Assembly (NCBI RefSeq): GCF_947626835.1
Contig: NZ_CANQTS010000005.1
Location: 40,195 to 104,194, forward strand
Reading direction: 5' to 3'
From: an uncultured Acinetobacter sp.
GTDB taxonomy: Bacteria > Pseudomonadota > Gammaproteobacteria > Pseudomonadales > Moraxellaceae
Length of the DNA: 64,000 nucleotides
Shown here: positions 36,533 to 46,773 of the stretch, piece by piece
Position numbering within the stretch: the first letter of the stretch is position 1
How the letters are laid out: each line of letters starts with the position of its first letter
The notes under the pieces: generated by a model
The model's input: only the letters and a program-made list of their open reading frames with translations
What the model was told of the DNA's origin: nothing
Database searches by the model: none
Program-made: the position numbers and the translations under genes

Positions 36533-39500
36533 TAAGAAAGATTCTCCGTACGTTGTGGCTTCGGCTTGTATTTAAAGATGCTACGAATCCATACATAGAA
36601 CACCGGAATAAAGAAAATCCCGAGCAATGTGGATGTGATCACACCGCCTAATACCCCATAACCCACTGAATGTTGGCTACCTGCGCCGGCACCTGAAGAT
36701 AAGGCAAGCGGCAGTACACCAAAACCAAAGGCTAAGGTGGTCATGATGATTGGACGTAAACGCATTTTTGCTGCATGTAAGGTGGCATCAAATAGATCTT
36801 CACCTTTTTCTTGCAACTCTTTGGCAAATTCCACAATCAAGATGGCATTTTTGGCTGACAAACCAATCACTGCAATAATCGCCACTTGGAAGTAGATGTT
36901 ATTGGATAGATTTGGATTATCCAGCAAAATCATGCCACCAAAGGTTAAGCCAAGTGCCCCGATAATACCAAGCGGCACCACCAATAACACTGAAAATGGA
37001 ATAGACCAACTTTCATATAAAGCTGCCAAACACAAGAACACAATTAGCAGTGATAAGCCATATAAGAATGGAGCTTGCGCGCCTGATTCACGTTCTTCAA
37101 GTGATAAACCTGTCCATTCAAAGTCATAACCCGTTGCGCCCATTTGTGGTAATTTGGCCACAATTTCTTCCATGGCTTTCATGGCATCACCTGAGCTTAC
37201 CCCCGGTGCTGGTGTCCCTTGAATGTTGACGGATGATAAGCCGTTATAGCGCTCTAAACGTGGTGAACCATAGGTCCATTCGCCCGTTGCAAATGCTGAG
37301 AATGGAATCATCTCGCCTTTGTTATTGCGTACATACCATTGATCTAAATCTTCAGGTTGCATACGTGAGTCAGATTGACCTTGAACATACACCTTTTTCA
37401 CACGACCGCGGTCAATGAAGTCATTCACGTATGAACCACCCCATGCAATGCCCATGGTACTGTTAATCTCTGCAATGCTCACACCCATGGCGCCAGCTTG
37501 TGCATGATCGACAATCACGCGGTATTGCGGTGTGTCTTCTTGACCATTAGGACGAACACCAGCAAGACGTGGGTCTTGACCTGCCATACCTAAGATCATG
37601 TTACGTGCTTCAATTAACTTGGCATGCCCATTACCGGCTGCATCTTTAAGCTGTAAGTTAAAGCCTGCGCTGACGCCAAGTTCAGGCATGGCCGGAAGTT
37701 GTAATGGCATAATGTAGGTGGCATCTTGCACCAACATATTCAGTGCCATACCACGCCCAATAATCGCGCCCACTTGAGTTTCAGGTGAAGTACGTTCTGA
37801 CCAATCTTTAAGTTTAATAAAGGCCATACCAGCATTCTGACCGACACCTGCAAACGAGAAGCCTGCCACACTAAACACCGATGCCACACTGTCTTTTTCA
37901 TTTTCTAAAAAGAAGTTGGTCATGGCATTCATAGTTTCACCGGTACGCTCCAAACTCGCGTTTGGTGGTAACTGTACTAAGGTGAGCACCACGCCTTGGT
38001 CTTCTTCGGGTAAGAAAGACGATGGTAGTTTTTGGAATAACAACACGATCCCCACCAATACCACAGCATAAATGGCACCAGAGAAAATCTTGTTGTGGGT
38101 CATGCGATTGACGCCGCCTTGGTATTTCTCTGACAACTTGTCAAAGCTTTGGTTAAACCAACGGAAGAAACGCGCAAAAATACCATTGCTGGGCGCTTTG
38201 TTTGGATCATGCTGTTTGAGCATGGTGGCACACAAAGCTGGGGTAAAGGTGAGTGCTACAATCAGTGATAACACCATTGCGGTAACAAGAGTAATGGAGA
38301 ACTGACGATAGATCACGCCTGTGGTACCACCAAAGAATGCCATCGGTACAAACACCGCAGACAGCACCGAGGTAATCCCGATTAAGGCCCCTGAAATCTG
38401 TTTCATCGAGATTTCGGTTGCAGTCACAGGGTCTAAATGATCCTCGACCATCACACGTTCTACGTTCTCGACCACCACAATCGCGTCATCGACCAATAGA
38501 CCAATCGCCAAGACCATCGCAAACATGGTTAAAGTGTTGACACTAAAGCCAAACACGTTAATCACAGCAAACGTACCCAAGACTACCACAGGCACAGCCA
38601 TGGTTGGAATAATGGTGGCACGCCAGTTTTGTAAGAACAAGAACATGACAATGAACACCAAAATGATCGCTTCGATTAAGGTTTTCACCACACTTTTAAT
38701 CGAAAGTTCAATAAATGGCGTGGTATCAAAGGCAAGTTCGTCTTTTAAACCGGCTGGGTAGTTAGGGCGTAATTCTTGTAAACGTGCTTCAACGGCTTGC
38801 GCAGTATCTAAGGCATTGGCACCAGTCGCCAATTTAATTGCCACACCACCGGCAGGTTTGCCGTTGTAAGTTGAATCAAACTGATAGTTATCTGCACCCA
38901 ATTCCACTTTTGCCACATCGCCTAAACGCACTTGTGCGCCATCAGCTGTATTTTTTAAGAAAATATTGGCAAATTGCTCAGGGGTTTGTAACAAGCTTTG
39001 TGCGGTGACTGTGGCATTCAGTACAGTCCCCGGCGCTGCTGGTGCACCGCCCAATTGACCTACCGCCACTTGCGCGTTTTGCGTGCGAATTGCGTTAGAT
39101 ACATCACTTGGGGTGACTTTTAGACTGGCCATTTTGGCAGGGTCAAGCCAAATCCGCATGGCGTATGAACCACCAAAGACTTGCACTTCACCTACACCTG
39201 CCACACGACTCAGTGGTTCAGAAATGTTGGAGTTGACATAGTCTTTAATGTCATTGGCAGTGAGCTCACCATTGGGTGAGTAAAAGCTTAAGACTTGCAA
39301 GAAGCTTGCGCCAGATTTGGTCACACGTACCCCTTGGCGTTGTACATCTTCAGGCAATAAAGCAGTCGCTGATTGTAATTTGTTTTGAACTTGGACTTGG
39401 GCAATATCAGGATCCATACCTTGTTCAAAGTTCAAAGTAATGGAAGCTTGACCGTTACCGGCACTGTTCGATGAAATATAACGTAAACCATCTAAACCGT

Positions 39501-39708
39501 TCATCTGTTGTTCGATAATCTGTGTCACAGTATTTTCTACAGTGTCAGCAGATGCACCCGGATAGGTTGCAGAAACCGTTACAGTGGGCGGCGCGATGGT
39601 TGGATACTGCGCAATCGGCATTTTGCTGAGGGTTAAAATCCCCGCCAGCATAATCACCAATGCAATCACCCAAGCAAAAATGGGGCGATGAATAAAAAAT
39701 TGAGCCAT
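36532..39708 (-). CDS. adeJ: RND efflux transporter AdeJ
   Basis: This inner-membrane proton-driven multidrug transporter of the HAE1/AcrB family is full length (1058 residues). It shows the proton-relay Asp pair in [17 protein letters not shown] (TM4), [11 protein letters not shown] at the N-terminus, and the TM10 Lys in [15 protein letters not shown]. The large periplasmic loops follow TM1 and TM7. AdeJ exports beta-lactams, chloramphenicol, tetracyclines, quinolones and others in Acinetobacter. It lies between adeI and adeK on one transcript. Confidence 0.97.
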   Translation of the reverse strand: MAQFFIHRPIFAWVIALVIMLAGILTLSKMPIAQYPTIAPPTVTVSATYPGASADTVENTVTQIIEQQMNGLDGLRYISSNSAGNGQASITLNFEQGMDPDIAQVQVQNKLQSATALLPEDVQRQGVRVTKSGASFLQVLSFYSPNGELTANDIKDYVNSNISEPLSRVAGVGEVQVFGGSYAMRIWLDPAKMASLKVTPSDVSNAIRTQNAQVAVGQLGGAPAAPGTVLNATVTAQSLLQTPEQFANIFLKNTADGAQVRLGDVAKVELGADNYQFDSTYNGKPAGGVAIKLATGANALDTAQAVEARLQELRPNYPAGLKDELAFDTTPFIELSIKSVVKTLIEAIILVFIVMFLFLQNWRATIIPTMAVPVVVLGTFAVINVFGFSVNTLTMFAMVLAIGLLVDDAIVVVENVERVMVEDHLDPVTATEISMKQISGALIGITSVLSAVFVPMAFFGGTTGVIYRQFSITLVTAMVLSLIVALTFTPALCATMLKQHDPNKAPSNGIFARFFRWFNQSFDKLSEKYQGGVNRMTHNKIFSGAIYAVVLVGIVLLFQKLPSSFLPEEDQGVVLTLVQLPPNASLERTGETMNAMTNFFLENEKDSVASVFSVAGFSFAGVGQNAGMAFIKLKDWSERTSPETQVGAIIGRGMALNMLVQDATYIMPLQLPAMPELGVSAGFNLQLKDAAGNGHAKLIEARNMILGMAGQDPRLAGVRPNGQEDTPQYRVIVDHAQAGAMGVSIAEINSTMGIAWGGSYVNDFIDRGRVKKVYVQGQSDSRMQPEDLDQWYVRNNKGEMIPFSAFATGEWTYGSPRLERYNGLSSVNIQGTPAPGVSSGDAMKAMEEIVAKLPQMGATGYDFEWTGLSLEERESGAQAPFLYGLSLLIVFLCLAALYESWSIPFSVLLVVPLGIIGALGLTFGGMILLDNPNLSNNIYFQVAIIAVIGLSAKNAILIVEFAKELQEKGEDLFDATLHAAKMRLRPIIMTTLAFGFGVLPLALSSGAGAGSQHSVGYGVLGGVITSTLLGIFFIPVFYVWIRSIFKYKPKPQRTENLS

Positions 39709-39717
39709 CGTTACCTC

Positions 39718-40965
39718 TTAAGCTTGCGCTTTTGGTTCAGGTGCTGATTGTGCTTCGCTGGCAGGGGCTGTTGGTGCTTGACCTTGAGCCGGTGCTTGTG
39801 GGGCAGCAGTTGGCGCTTGGTAAGGCTTGGCCACTACTTGCTGATCTGGTTTGACTTTGGCAATACCATCCACAATGACTTTATCACCTGGGTTAAGACC
39901 TTCGGTAATAATCCAAGCGTTGCCTTGAGTACCACTGGTGGTGACAGGACGACTGACCACTTTGCCATCTGCACCCACGAGCATTGCCATGGCTTGACCT
40001 GTTGGGGTACGGCTAATCGCAGCTTGTGGAATTAAATACGCATTGGGTACTTCACCTTGCACAATTTTTGCCGTAGCAAACATGCCCGGAAGCAATAAAT
40101 AGTTCGGGTTTGGGAACACCGCACGTAACGTCACGGTACCTGTATCAGGATTAACGCTGGCATCAGCAAAAGCCAAACGACCCTCGACAGGATAGTCACT
40201 GCCATCTTCAAGTTTAAGTTTGACCGTAGTGTTGTTGGAGGTATTTAAGCTACCTTGTGACAGCTGTTGACGTAAACGTAACAGTTCAGCACTCGATTGA
40301 TTAATATCTACATAAATCGGATCAAGACGTTGAATCGTCACCAAAGGATCAGCTTGATTGGCAGTCACTAACGCGCCTGCTGTCACCGTTGAACGGTTGG
40401 TTTGACCTGAAATTGGCGCACGAACAATAGAATAACCTAAGTTAATTTCAGCATTACGCAATTCAGCTTGGGTTGCAGCCACATCAGCTTCAGCCAATTT
40501 CACTTGTGCAACAGCATCGTCATATTCTTGTTTAGAAATGGCGTTAGAACCGACCAACTGACGATAACGACCTTCTTTAACACGTAACACGTTTAAGTTG
40601 GCTTGTTGACGTGCTAAAGCCGCACGCACGCTATCAACACTGGCACGGTTACTTCTTGAGTCAATTTCGTAAAGGGCTTGACCTTCACGCACATAGCTGC
40701 CTTCAGCAAATAGACGTTTTAAAATCACGCCATTGGTTTGTGGACGCACTTCAGACACTTCAAAGGCTGTGGTACGACCAGACAATTCAACCGACTGTTC
40801 AATACTTTGCGGTTGAGCAACCAAGACACCCACTTGAGTCGGTGGCATTTGCTGCTGTGCAGCGGCTGCTGGTTTGTCTTCGTCTTTGCTACAGCCAACA
40901 AGTACTAAACTTGTTGCCAATGCGCAAGCAGTGAGGGCAGGTGCCCAAAGCTTTGCAGACCTCAT
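39718..40965 (-). CDS. adeI: RND efflux membrane-fusion protein AdeI
   Basis: This periplasmic adaptor joins AdeJ to AdeK. The 415 residues begin with a lipoprotein signal (lipobox VLVGC, mature Cys25) followed by the MFP body: VRPQTNGVILKRLFAEGSYVREGQALYEID (lipoyl half), a coiled-coil hairpin, and APISGQTNRSTVTAGALVT. A Pro/Ala/Gln-rich tail ends the protein. It is first in adeIJK; no adeN regulator is adjacent, as is usual for this operon. Confidence 0.96.
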   Translation of the reverse strand: MRSAKLWAPALTACALATSLVLVGCSKDEDKPAAAAQQQMPPTQVGVLVAQPQSIEQSVELSGRTTAFEVSEVRPQTNGVILKRLFAEGSYVREGQALYEIDSRSNRASVDSVRAALARQQANLNVLRVKEGRYRQLVGSNAISKQEYDDAVAQVKLAEADVAATQAELRNAEINLGYSIVRAPISGQTNRSTVTAGALVTANQADPLVTIQRLDPIYVDINQSSAELLRLRQQLSQGSLNTSNNTTVKLKLEDGSDYPVEGRLAFADASVNPDTGTVTLRAVFPNPNYLLLPGMFATAKIVQGEVPNAYLIPQAAISRTPTGQAMAMLVGADGKVVSRPVTTSGTQGNAWIITEGLNPGDKVIVDGIAKVKPDQQVVAKPYQAPTAAPQAPAQGQAPTAPASEAQSAPEPKAQA

Positions 40966-40987
40966 TATTCCACCTCAATTAAGATGT

Positions 40988-41599
40988 TTATTTAAAATTT
41001 TGTTTTAAGTTAAATTGAAATTTGCCAAATCCATACAGCAGGCTCATCCAGATCAAACTCATACCCCAACCGGCCAACACATCAGACGGGTAATGCACAC
41101 CCAAGTACACCCTTGATATGCCCATGATCAATAACCACAGCACCGCGATAAGGCCAATATAAAACCTTTTGGGATGCTGTTGGGTCATAAAAAGTATCAA
41201 GACAGCTAAACTGGCTGCATAAAAACTGTGTGCACTTGGATAAGATGCCCCATAGCTGTGAACCAAATGATAAATTGCCGGTGGGCGGGCTAAATCAAAG
41301 GCGTATTTGAGTAACCAAGCACAGGCAATACTGCCGCTTAGCCCAAAGACTATAAACGCGATCATTGCATATTTTTTATACCACGCAAGGGCAATACACC
41401 AAAGCGTGGCAAAAAATAATAATGCAGGCATGCCACCTAAAAATGACAAAGTTTGTGCAATGTAATTTAAGGTTTGGCTCCGTTGCTCACTCACCCACAC
41501 CACCACAGCCAAATCAATGGGCTGTAGAGCTGGGATTTGAATCAGCAATAGACTAAAAAATACCAACAAGCAGCCCAAAATGAGCAGGTGGTAAGACAT
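40988..41599 (-). CDS. PAP2-family phosphatase
   Basis: This 203-residue integral membrane phosphatase has about five or six TM helices and the three PAP2 signature parts: K-x6-RP (KYAFDLARP), PSAH (SYPSAHSF), and SR-x5-H-x3-D (SRVYLGVHYPSD). Members act on phosphatidate, undecaprenyl diphosphate or similar lipids; which one is not clear here. It follows adeIJK's upstream side, with its own start at ATG 41599. Confidence 0.92.
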   Translation of the reverse strand: MSYHLLILGCLLVFFSLLLIQIPALQPIDLAVVVWVSEQRSQTLNYIAQTLSFLGGMPALLFFATLWCIALAWYKKYAMIAFIVFGLSGSIACAWLLKYAFDLARPPAIYHLVHSYGASYPSAHSFYAASLAVLILFMTQQHPKRFYIGLIAVLWLLIMGISRVYLGVHYPSDVLAGWGMSLIWMSLLYGFGKFQFNLKQNFK

Positions 41600-41653
41600 A
41601 AATTGCCCCCTGTATGTGGCAACCGGTGATTGTGTGGCGAATCTTCAACGACA

Positions 41654-41675
41654 AAGTGTACTTGTCAGTACACTT
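41654..41675. promoter_or_regulatory. Perfect 9-bp inverted repeat upstream of the PAP2 gene
   Basis: AAGTGTACT-TGTC-AGTACACTT lies about 55-75 bp before the PAP2 start, in the 139-bp gap before the Gcr-like gene. It has no clear T-run on either side, so an operator is as likely as a weak terminator for the upstream transcript. Confidence 0.5.
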
Positions 41676-41738
41676 CTTTTCAAGCGCAGATCAAAGCCAC
41701 ACAGGACAGTCAATGTTTAAAAGTTTTACGGTTAAAAA

Positions 41739-43784
41739 CTAAGATGTACCAGATTTTTTTTGTAATTCTTGTTCAATCGCGATGGCTTGTTTGGGTGGCC
41801 AAAAGAAATCACTTGGACGGGTGACAAAATGCATCAGCACCAATTTGGCTAAAGGTTGCCATTGTTCAAAGCGCACGCGACGAGCACGCAGTGCCACAAT
41901 CACAGTTAAGGTAAAACTGACAAATAAGTTGGTTAAACCAATCAGTAATACCCCTAACAAAGACACAATTACCAAGCCTAAGTCAGGTTGATTAATGGTG
42001 AGCAGCCCTTGAATAAAATTGGCAGAAGCAAAAGCAATATGCCGAATATCTAAAGGTAAACCCAGTAAAAAACCAATAGTTCCCATGCTGCCAAGCATAA
42101 TTCCAAATAAGAAATTACCGGCCAAAGCACCAAAATTACGCTCTACATAATCGGCAAAACGATGCAAACGTGCCTCCCCTAACAGATCCTTTAAACGACG
42201 ATGGGCTTTTAAACGTGGACCAATTTTACGATACACTGCCATATTGTCGTAATAGCCTGCCAACAAACCGGATAAAAATAAAAATACCCCAGCAATAGCA
42301 GCATGCGGCACGGCAAGTGAGGTAAATGGATTTAAATCATGTAATGTTTTCGCCGCTTTGGCATGGGTCATCAGGGGTTCATGTAAAGCCAAGTCCCAAA
42401 ACACAGCAATACAAGCAGCGGTTGGAATGGCAATCGAGATATTGCCCAAAATAGCAATAAATTGGGTACGGATAATATTGACAATTAACGCTGCAAGCTC
42501 TGCCAATTGTGCCATTTTAGAGCCTTTACCGCGTTGCACCGTAGAGGCCAAAGCGGCTGCGGTCATGGCGGGCTGTTTGGTGGCCACGGTAAAATGCAAC
42601 ACATGAATCAGCATAAAGCCTAAGGAATAATTAAGGCTATAACTTAAAGCTTGCATCAATGGCGCCATAGACACGCGCGCCATTAAAGTCTTTAAGGTGG
42701 CCATAATGGCAATAATGACACCAGCACCGGCGGCTGATTTATACATGCCAAAAAAGCCTTGCTTGTCGGTACTGACATAATGTTCGCCAGTTTTGCTTGC
42801 ATTTTCAGTCACTTGTAGCGCAATTAATTCGCTATTGGTGGTCAGTAATGAGCGTACACTTAACTCATCATAGCTGGTGGCAATCACTTCAACCAACAAT
42901 TCTCTGAGCATTTTAAAACGCACCTGCTCATCTTCAACAATCAAGTTGAGCAACAGCTCTAAGCGTTCTAAACATTGCTCAAGTAGCGTTAATAAATAGG
43001 TTAGGCTGATACTTACGCCAATACGTTTAGTTGAGCGACGAATTTTTTGCACCACATCGTGGCATTGCTCAATCATCACCAATGCTTGAGCGGCATCGGG
43101 TGGGGCAATCACTGTCATGTGTTGGCTATTGCGATGCAAATCTTTGTAGTGGCGAATGAAATCAATGATTTCACGGTTTTGCACTAAAAACGGCGACTCA
43201 TATTCGGTCAGCTCAGGATAAGCATCAATAAATTCTGGATACAAACCAATGCCACTAATGCGGTACGACAATACCGTGACCGCTTTAATCAGTTCACTTT
43301 GAATTTGATTCTTTTGTGCTTGATTGCTGTGACCTTGCGACAACACACTACATAAGCGTTGCCACTCTTGATCACGAATATGATCGAGCCAATCACGGTC
43401 GCTGCGTTGATGAAATACCCGACGTAGTAATTGTTGTAATTGTGTAGCATCAGGGATTAAGGGTAAAAAATGCGCACCTAAGCGCTTAAATAACTGATTC
43501 CAAAATCCATCTTGCGACAAAATGCCGGTGTCGGCATACAAGCTACTTTGTTTATATTGGCTAATTAAACGTAAAATAAAGCTTTGTAAGGTACTCACCG
43601 CATAGGGGGTAAGTAACAAACTTTGCATCAGCTTGTTCAGGTTTTGATGAATTTCTTGAAGGTTATGTGGATCAGCAGGACGCAAGTGATTGACGAGGTC
43701 AATCAGTAGTTGGTCATCGAGCAGCCCGCGTGCGTCGAGCTGCTGCTGCATGTTTAATAAGATGTGATTTAATGTGGTCTGCAT
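41739..43784 (-). CDS. Gcr-family (SpecificRecomb) membrane protein
   Basis: This 681-residue protein belongs to the family named from the gonococcal gcr gene and annotated as site-specific recombinase. The N-terminal half is helical and soluble; the C-terminal half contains about six TM helices (LMQALSYSLNYSLGFMLIHV, ISIAIPTAACIAVFWDLA, AGVFLFLSGLLAGYY, FLFGIMLGSMGTIGFLLG). It has no tyrosine or serine recombinase motif, so the family name should not be read as function. ATG 43784 is preferred over TTG two codons earlier. It follows ispB after 7 bp. Confidence 0.85.
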   Translation of the reverse strand: MQTTLNHILLNMQQQLDARGLLDDQLLIDLVNHLRPADPHNLQEIHQNLNKLMQSLLLTPYAVSTLQSFILRLISQYKQSSLYADTGILSQDGFWNQLFKRLGAHFLPLIPDATQLQQLLRRVFHQRSDRDWLDHIRDQEWQRLCSVLSQGHSNQAQKNQIQSELIKAVTVLSYRISGIGLYPEFIDAYPELTEYESPFLVQNREIIDFIRHYKDLHRNSQHMTVIAPPDAAQALVMIEQCHDVVQKIRRSTKRIGVSISLTYLLTLLEQCLERLELLLNLIVEDEQVRFKMLRELLVEVIATSYDELSVRSLLTTNSELIALQVTENASKTGEHYVSTDKQGFFGMYKSAAGAGVIIAIMATLKTLMARVSMAPLMQALSYSLNYSLGFMLIHVLHFTVATKQPAMTAAALASTVQRGKGSKMAQLAELAALIVNIIRTQFIAILGNISIAIPTAACIAVFWDLALHEPLMTHAKAAKTLHDLNPFTSLAVPHAAIAGVFLFLSGLLAGYYDNMAVYRKIGPRLKAHRRLKDLLGEARLHRFADYVERNFGALAGNFLFGIMLGSMGTIGFLLGLPLDIRHIAFASANFIQGLLTINQPDLGLVIVSLLGVLLIGLTNLFVSFTLTVIVALRARRVRFEQWQPLAKLVLMHFVTRPSDFFWPPKQAIAIEQELQKKSGTS

Positions 43785-43791
43785 ACGCAAC

Positions 43792-44769
43792 TTATTGAAT
43801 ACGATGGAGCGCTAAATGCGCCAAATTCATTAAGGCTTGGCGCGATTGAGATTCAGGCAATTCAAGTAAGGCGGCAATGGCAGCTTCGGTTTCTTCTGTG
43901 GCACGTTGACGACAATACTCTAAAGCACCACATTGCTGCACAATTAAAATCACGCGTTCTAAGTGTTCTGTACCGCCGGTCGCAATACTTTTACGAATGA
44001 TGGCATGTTCATCGCCTTGGGTATTTTTCAAAGCAGCAATCAGTGGCAAAGTCGGTTTGCCTTCCATTAAATCATCACCAATATTTTTCCCCAAAGTCTC
44101 AGCATCTGAGGTGTAATCTAAAATATCGTCAATGATTTGAAATGCATTGCCAAAATGACCGGCAAATTTCTTTAACGCCAAAGCATATTCAGGTTTTTTG
44201 GCTAAAATCGCCGCGCCTTCGGTCGCCATTTCAAAGAGGCGTGAAGTTTTACCATGAATAATAGCCAAATAGGTTTGTTCTGTGGTATCGGGTTGATGTT
44301 GCGATTGCAGTTGCAATACTTCACCTTCGGCAATCTCACAAGTACCGGTTGAGAAATTTTTGAGTAACTTTAAATCGTCTAAATCTACCAGTAAGTCAAA
44401 GGCACGCGAAATTAAAAAATCACCCACCAAAACGGCAGTTTGATTGTTCCATGTGGCATTGGCAGTTGGACGACCACGACGTAAACCTGATTCATCCACC
44501 ACATCATCATGTACCAAAGTCGCTGTATGTAGCATCTCAATAATAGCTGCTAAACGACGATGCGGTTCTAGGTCGGTCACACCACAGGCTTTGGCCGCCA
44601 ATAAACACATAATTGGGCGCATACGTTTGCCACCCGCTTCTACCACATGTTTACTGACTGCCATCACCAATGCGACTTTTGAGGTAATGCCTTCGTTAAT
44701 AAAGGTATCCATCGCAGCAAAGTCTTGAGCAACAGGAGCGAGAATATCTTGCTTAAAGTCGATGGCCAT
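43792..44769 (-). CDS. ispB: Octaprenyl diphosphate synthase
   Basis: This trans-isoprenyl diphosphate synthase makes the ubiquinone side chain from FPP and IPP. The 325 residues contain both Asp-rich motifs, HDDVVDESGLRRGRPT (first, DDxxD type) and IIDDILDYT (second), plus the KRMRP Lys/Arg pair for IPP. ATG 44769 (MAIDFKQD) has GAGG about 9 nt upstream. A longer in-frame start is not convincing. It is co-directional with, and 7 bp from, the Gcr-like gene. Confidence 0.95.
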   Translation of the reverse strand: MAIDFKQDILAPVAQDFAAMDTFINEGITSKVALVMAVSKHVVEAGGKRMRPIMCLLAAKACGVTDLEPHRRLAAIIEMLHTATLVHDDVVDESGLRRGRPTANATWNNQTAVLVGDFLISRAFDLLVDLDDLKLLKNFSTGTCEIAEGEVLQLQSQHQPDTTEQTYLAIIHGKTSRLFEMATEGAAILAKKPEYALALKKFAGHFGNAFQIIDDILDYTSDAETLGKNIGDDLMEGKPTLPLIAALKNTQGDEHAIIRKSIATGGTEHLERVILIVQQCGALEYCRQRATEETEAAIAALLELPESQSRQALMNLAHLALHRIQ

Positions 44770-45177
44770 GAAAGACAAACCTCTATAAATATAAAATTGC
44801 AAAGATAGTGTAACAATTTATCGCAAAGAGGGGCATTGGCAAACCCTTTGCATTGATGCAACGCGCTCGAAAAACAGCCATTTTCCCCGATTTCAACTCA
44901 ATATAAATCATTTGGTTTTAAAGTGAGTAAAATCAGGCAGCATTAAAAATCCATTTCAGTCGGTGAAACTTACACAAAATCACCTGCTTTGGTCAAATAG
45001 TAACAGGAATTTTAACCAAAGCTGCCTTTTTCTTGGCACAATATTTTATGTAAAATGGCTTGTTGTTTAGCCCAATATCACTTAAAATTCTTCGCTTCGT
45101 ATAATCCCCAGTGGCGTCCGTTTGAAGTTCAATATGTTGTTTATTGGCACGGACACACGGGTCTTTTGGAGTACATT
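44770..45177. other. Divergent intergenic region ispB-rplU with a possible L21 leader stem
   Basis: This 408-bp gene-free stretch separates two divergent genes. A TATAAT (45100-45105) is the best -10-like hexamer for rplU, without a good -35. The rplU leader then has GTCCGT (45116-45121) and ACGGAC (45149-45154), which could form a stem just before the ribosome-binding site. Autogenous control would fit ribosomal-protein practice but is not shown. Confidence 0.4.
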
Positions 45178-45489
45178 ATGTACGCAGTAATCCAAACCGG
45201 TGGTAAACAGCACCGTGTTGTTGAGGGTGAAACCCTTAAAGTTGAATTATTGAAAGCTGAAGTTGGCGCATCTATTACGTTTGATGACGTATTAATGCTT
45301 GTAAACGGCGAAAGCATTCAAATTGGTGCTCCAGTTGTTGCTGGCGCTACAGTAACTGCTGAAGTTGTTAGCCACGGTCGTCACGACAAAATCCGTATTG
45401 TTAAAATGCGTCGTCGTAAACACTATCGTAAGCAACAAGGTCACCGTCAATGGTTCACTGAGTTGAAAATTACTGCGATCGCAGGCTAA
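45178..45489 (+). CDS. rplU: 50S ribosomal protein L21
   Basis: The 103-residue ribosomal protein is full length. It begins [14 protein letters not shown] and ends in the basic RNA-binding region [19 protein letters not shown] 45178 is preceded by TTGGAG; a longer in-frame extension upstream is leader sequence. rpmA follows after 18 bp, the conserved L21-L27 pair. Confidence 0.97.
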   Translation: MYAVIQTGGKQHRVVEGETLKVELLKAEVGASITFDDVLMLVNGESIQIGAPVVAGATVTAEVVSHGRHDKIRIVKMRRRKHYRKQQGHRQWFTELKITAIAG

Positions 45490-45507
45490 TTCTAGGAGTA
45501 TATTGAA

Positions 45508-45762
45508 ATGGCGTCTAAAAAAGCCGGTGGTTCGACTAAAAACGGTCGTGACTCAAATCCTAAAATGCTAGGTGTTAAAATGTACGGCGGTCAATCTGTG
45601 ACTGCTGGTAACATTATCGTTCGTCAACGTGGTACTGAATTCCACGCTGGTACAAACGTAGGTATGGGCCGTGACCATACTTTGTTTGCTACTGCTGACG
45701 GCGTAATTAAATTCGAAGTGAAAGGTCAATTTGGCCGTCGCTACGTATCTGTTGAAGCGTAA
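45508..45762 (+). CDS. rpmA: 50S ribosomal protein L27
   Basis: The 84-residue protein begins [16 protein letters not shown], with the flexible N-terminal arm that reaches the peptidyl-transferase centre. It carries [17 protein letters not shown]. There is no N-terminal cleavage extension of the Firmicutes type. It is the second gene of rplU-rpmA, followed by a terminator. Confidence 0.98.
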   Translation: MASKKAGGSTKNGRDSNPKMLGVKMYGGQSVTAGNIIVRQRGTEFHAGTNVGMGRDHTLFATADGVIKFEVKGQFGRRYVSVEA

Positions 45763-45780
45763 GTTTTAATAGAAAAGAAG

Positions 45781-45804
45781 CCCGCACCTGTTGCGGGTTT
45801 TTTT
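45781..45804 (+). terminator. Terminator after rpmA
   Basis: The stem CCCGCA/TGCGGG with a 5-nt loop is followed by seven T residues. Confidence 0.9.
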
Positions 45805-45952
45805 AGGCCAAAAATTTGCTATCTCTTCATCATGATGGATAAAAGCCGCTTCTTTTTAGACATAAAACAACAAAACTGCGGATTTTCTCCTAAATTAGCA
45901 ACGTTATTTGGTTTAACATGCCATAAATACTTAACAAGATAAGCGTGATCAT

Positions 45953-46639
45953 ATGAATTTGTTAGCGAAAACACTCAGTGCAATGGCAGTCGGTGCAATC
46001 AGCCTGACACCGCTCATGGTCACTAGCACCTATGCAGCGCCTGCAACTGAGCAAGTGGCAACCCAAAATTTAGTCAAACAACTCAGCGCAATTCAAAGTT
46101 TAACGGCTAGCTTTGAACAAAGCACAAAAATCTCAGCTAAAGCCAACAACAATAAAGCTTTATCAGCCCAACACATGAATCAAACTTTTACAGGGGTGAT
46201 GCAAGTTGAGCGTCCGGGCAAGTTTTCTTGGCAAATTAATAGCCCGGTCAAGCAAACGATTGTGAGTACTGGACGCACGGTTTGGATTTATGACCCTGAT
46301 TTACAACAAGCCATCCGTCAAAACCTAGACGAGCAAGTGGCCAATACCCCAGCCTTGTTACTATCGGGTAATACCGCACAAATTCAGCAGGCCTATCGTA
46401 TTTCGCAGCCTGATAAAACCAAAACCTATTACACCTTGTATCCAAAAGACAAAGAGGGTGCATTTCAAAGTTTAACCATTAGTTTTGGCGCTAAAAATGC
46501 ACCGACCTTAATGATCTTGCAAGATTCCTTAGGTCAAACCACGCATGTGCGTTTTAATAATGTCAAAGTGAATGCCAAAATTCCGGCGTCTACCTTTAAC
46601 TTTACCCCACCTAAAGGTACAGACATTATTGAGCAATAA
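45953..46639 (+). CDS. lolA: Outer-membrane lipoprotein carrier protein LolA
   Basis: This periplasmic chaperone carries lipoproteins from LolCDE to LolB. The 228 residues start with a signal peptide (cleavage near TYAAPA, about residue 29). The mature part shows the LolA pattern: LTASFEQSTK, FTGVMQVERPGKFSWQINSPVKQTIVSTGRTVWIYDPDL, and a C-terminal FNNVKVNAKIPASTFNFTPPKGTDII. It has its own terminator. Confidence 0.94.
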   Translation: MNLLAKTLSAMAVGAISLTPLMVTSTYAAPATEQVATQNLVKQLSAIQSLTASFEQSTKISAKANNNKALSAQHMNQTFTGVMQVERPGKFSWQINSPVKQTIVSTGRTVWIYDPDLQQAIRQNLDEQVANTPALLLSGNTAQIQQAYRISQPDKTKTYYTLYPKDKEGAFQSLTISFGAKNAPTLMILQDSLGQTTHVRFNNVKVNAKIPASTFNFTPPKGTDIIEQ

Positions 46640-46651
46640 GTGGTATGTGCC

Positions 46652-46682
46652 AAAAGAGCAGCCCAATGGCTGCTCTTTTTGT
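46652..46682 (+). terminator. Terminator after lolA
   Basis: A perfect 12-bp stem, AAAAGAGCAGCC/GGCTGCTCTTTT with a CAAT loop, has a T-rich tail. Confidence 0.92.
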
Positions 46683-46773
46683 TTAAAAAATGACGCATTA
46701 AGCTGCGTTTTTTGGCATGGAATTTTTTTGGACGTTATAGTGTAGCTTCGTTTTGGCTAGAGATTGTGGTGTC

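Noticed and set aside
35075..40965. Acquired resistance island
   Set aside because: adeIJK is an intrinsic core operon of Acinetobacter; no transposase or composition change flanks it.
41739..43784. Integrase marking a second mobile element
   Set aside because: The Gcr family lacks recombinase catalytic motifs and here sits in a core operon with ispB.
45051..45105. Full sigma-70 promoter for rplU
   Set aside because: TAAAAT and TATAAT hexamers exist, but none has a good -35 at 16-18 bp, so only the -10-like hexamer is mentioned.
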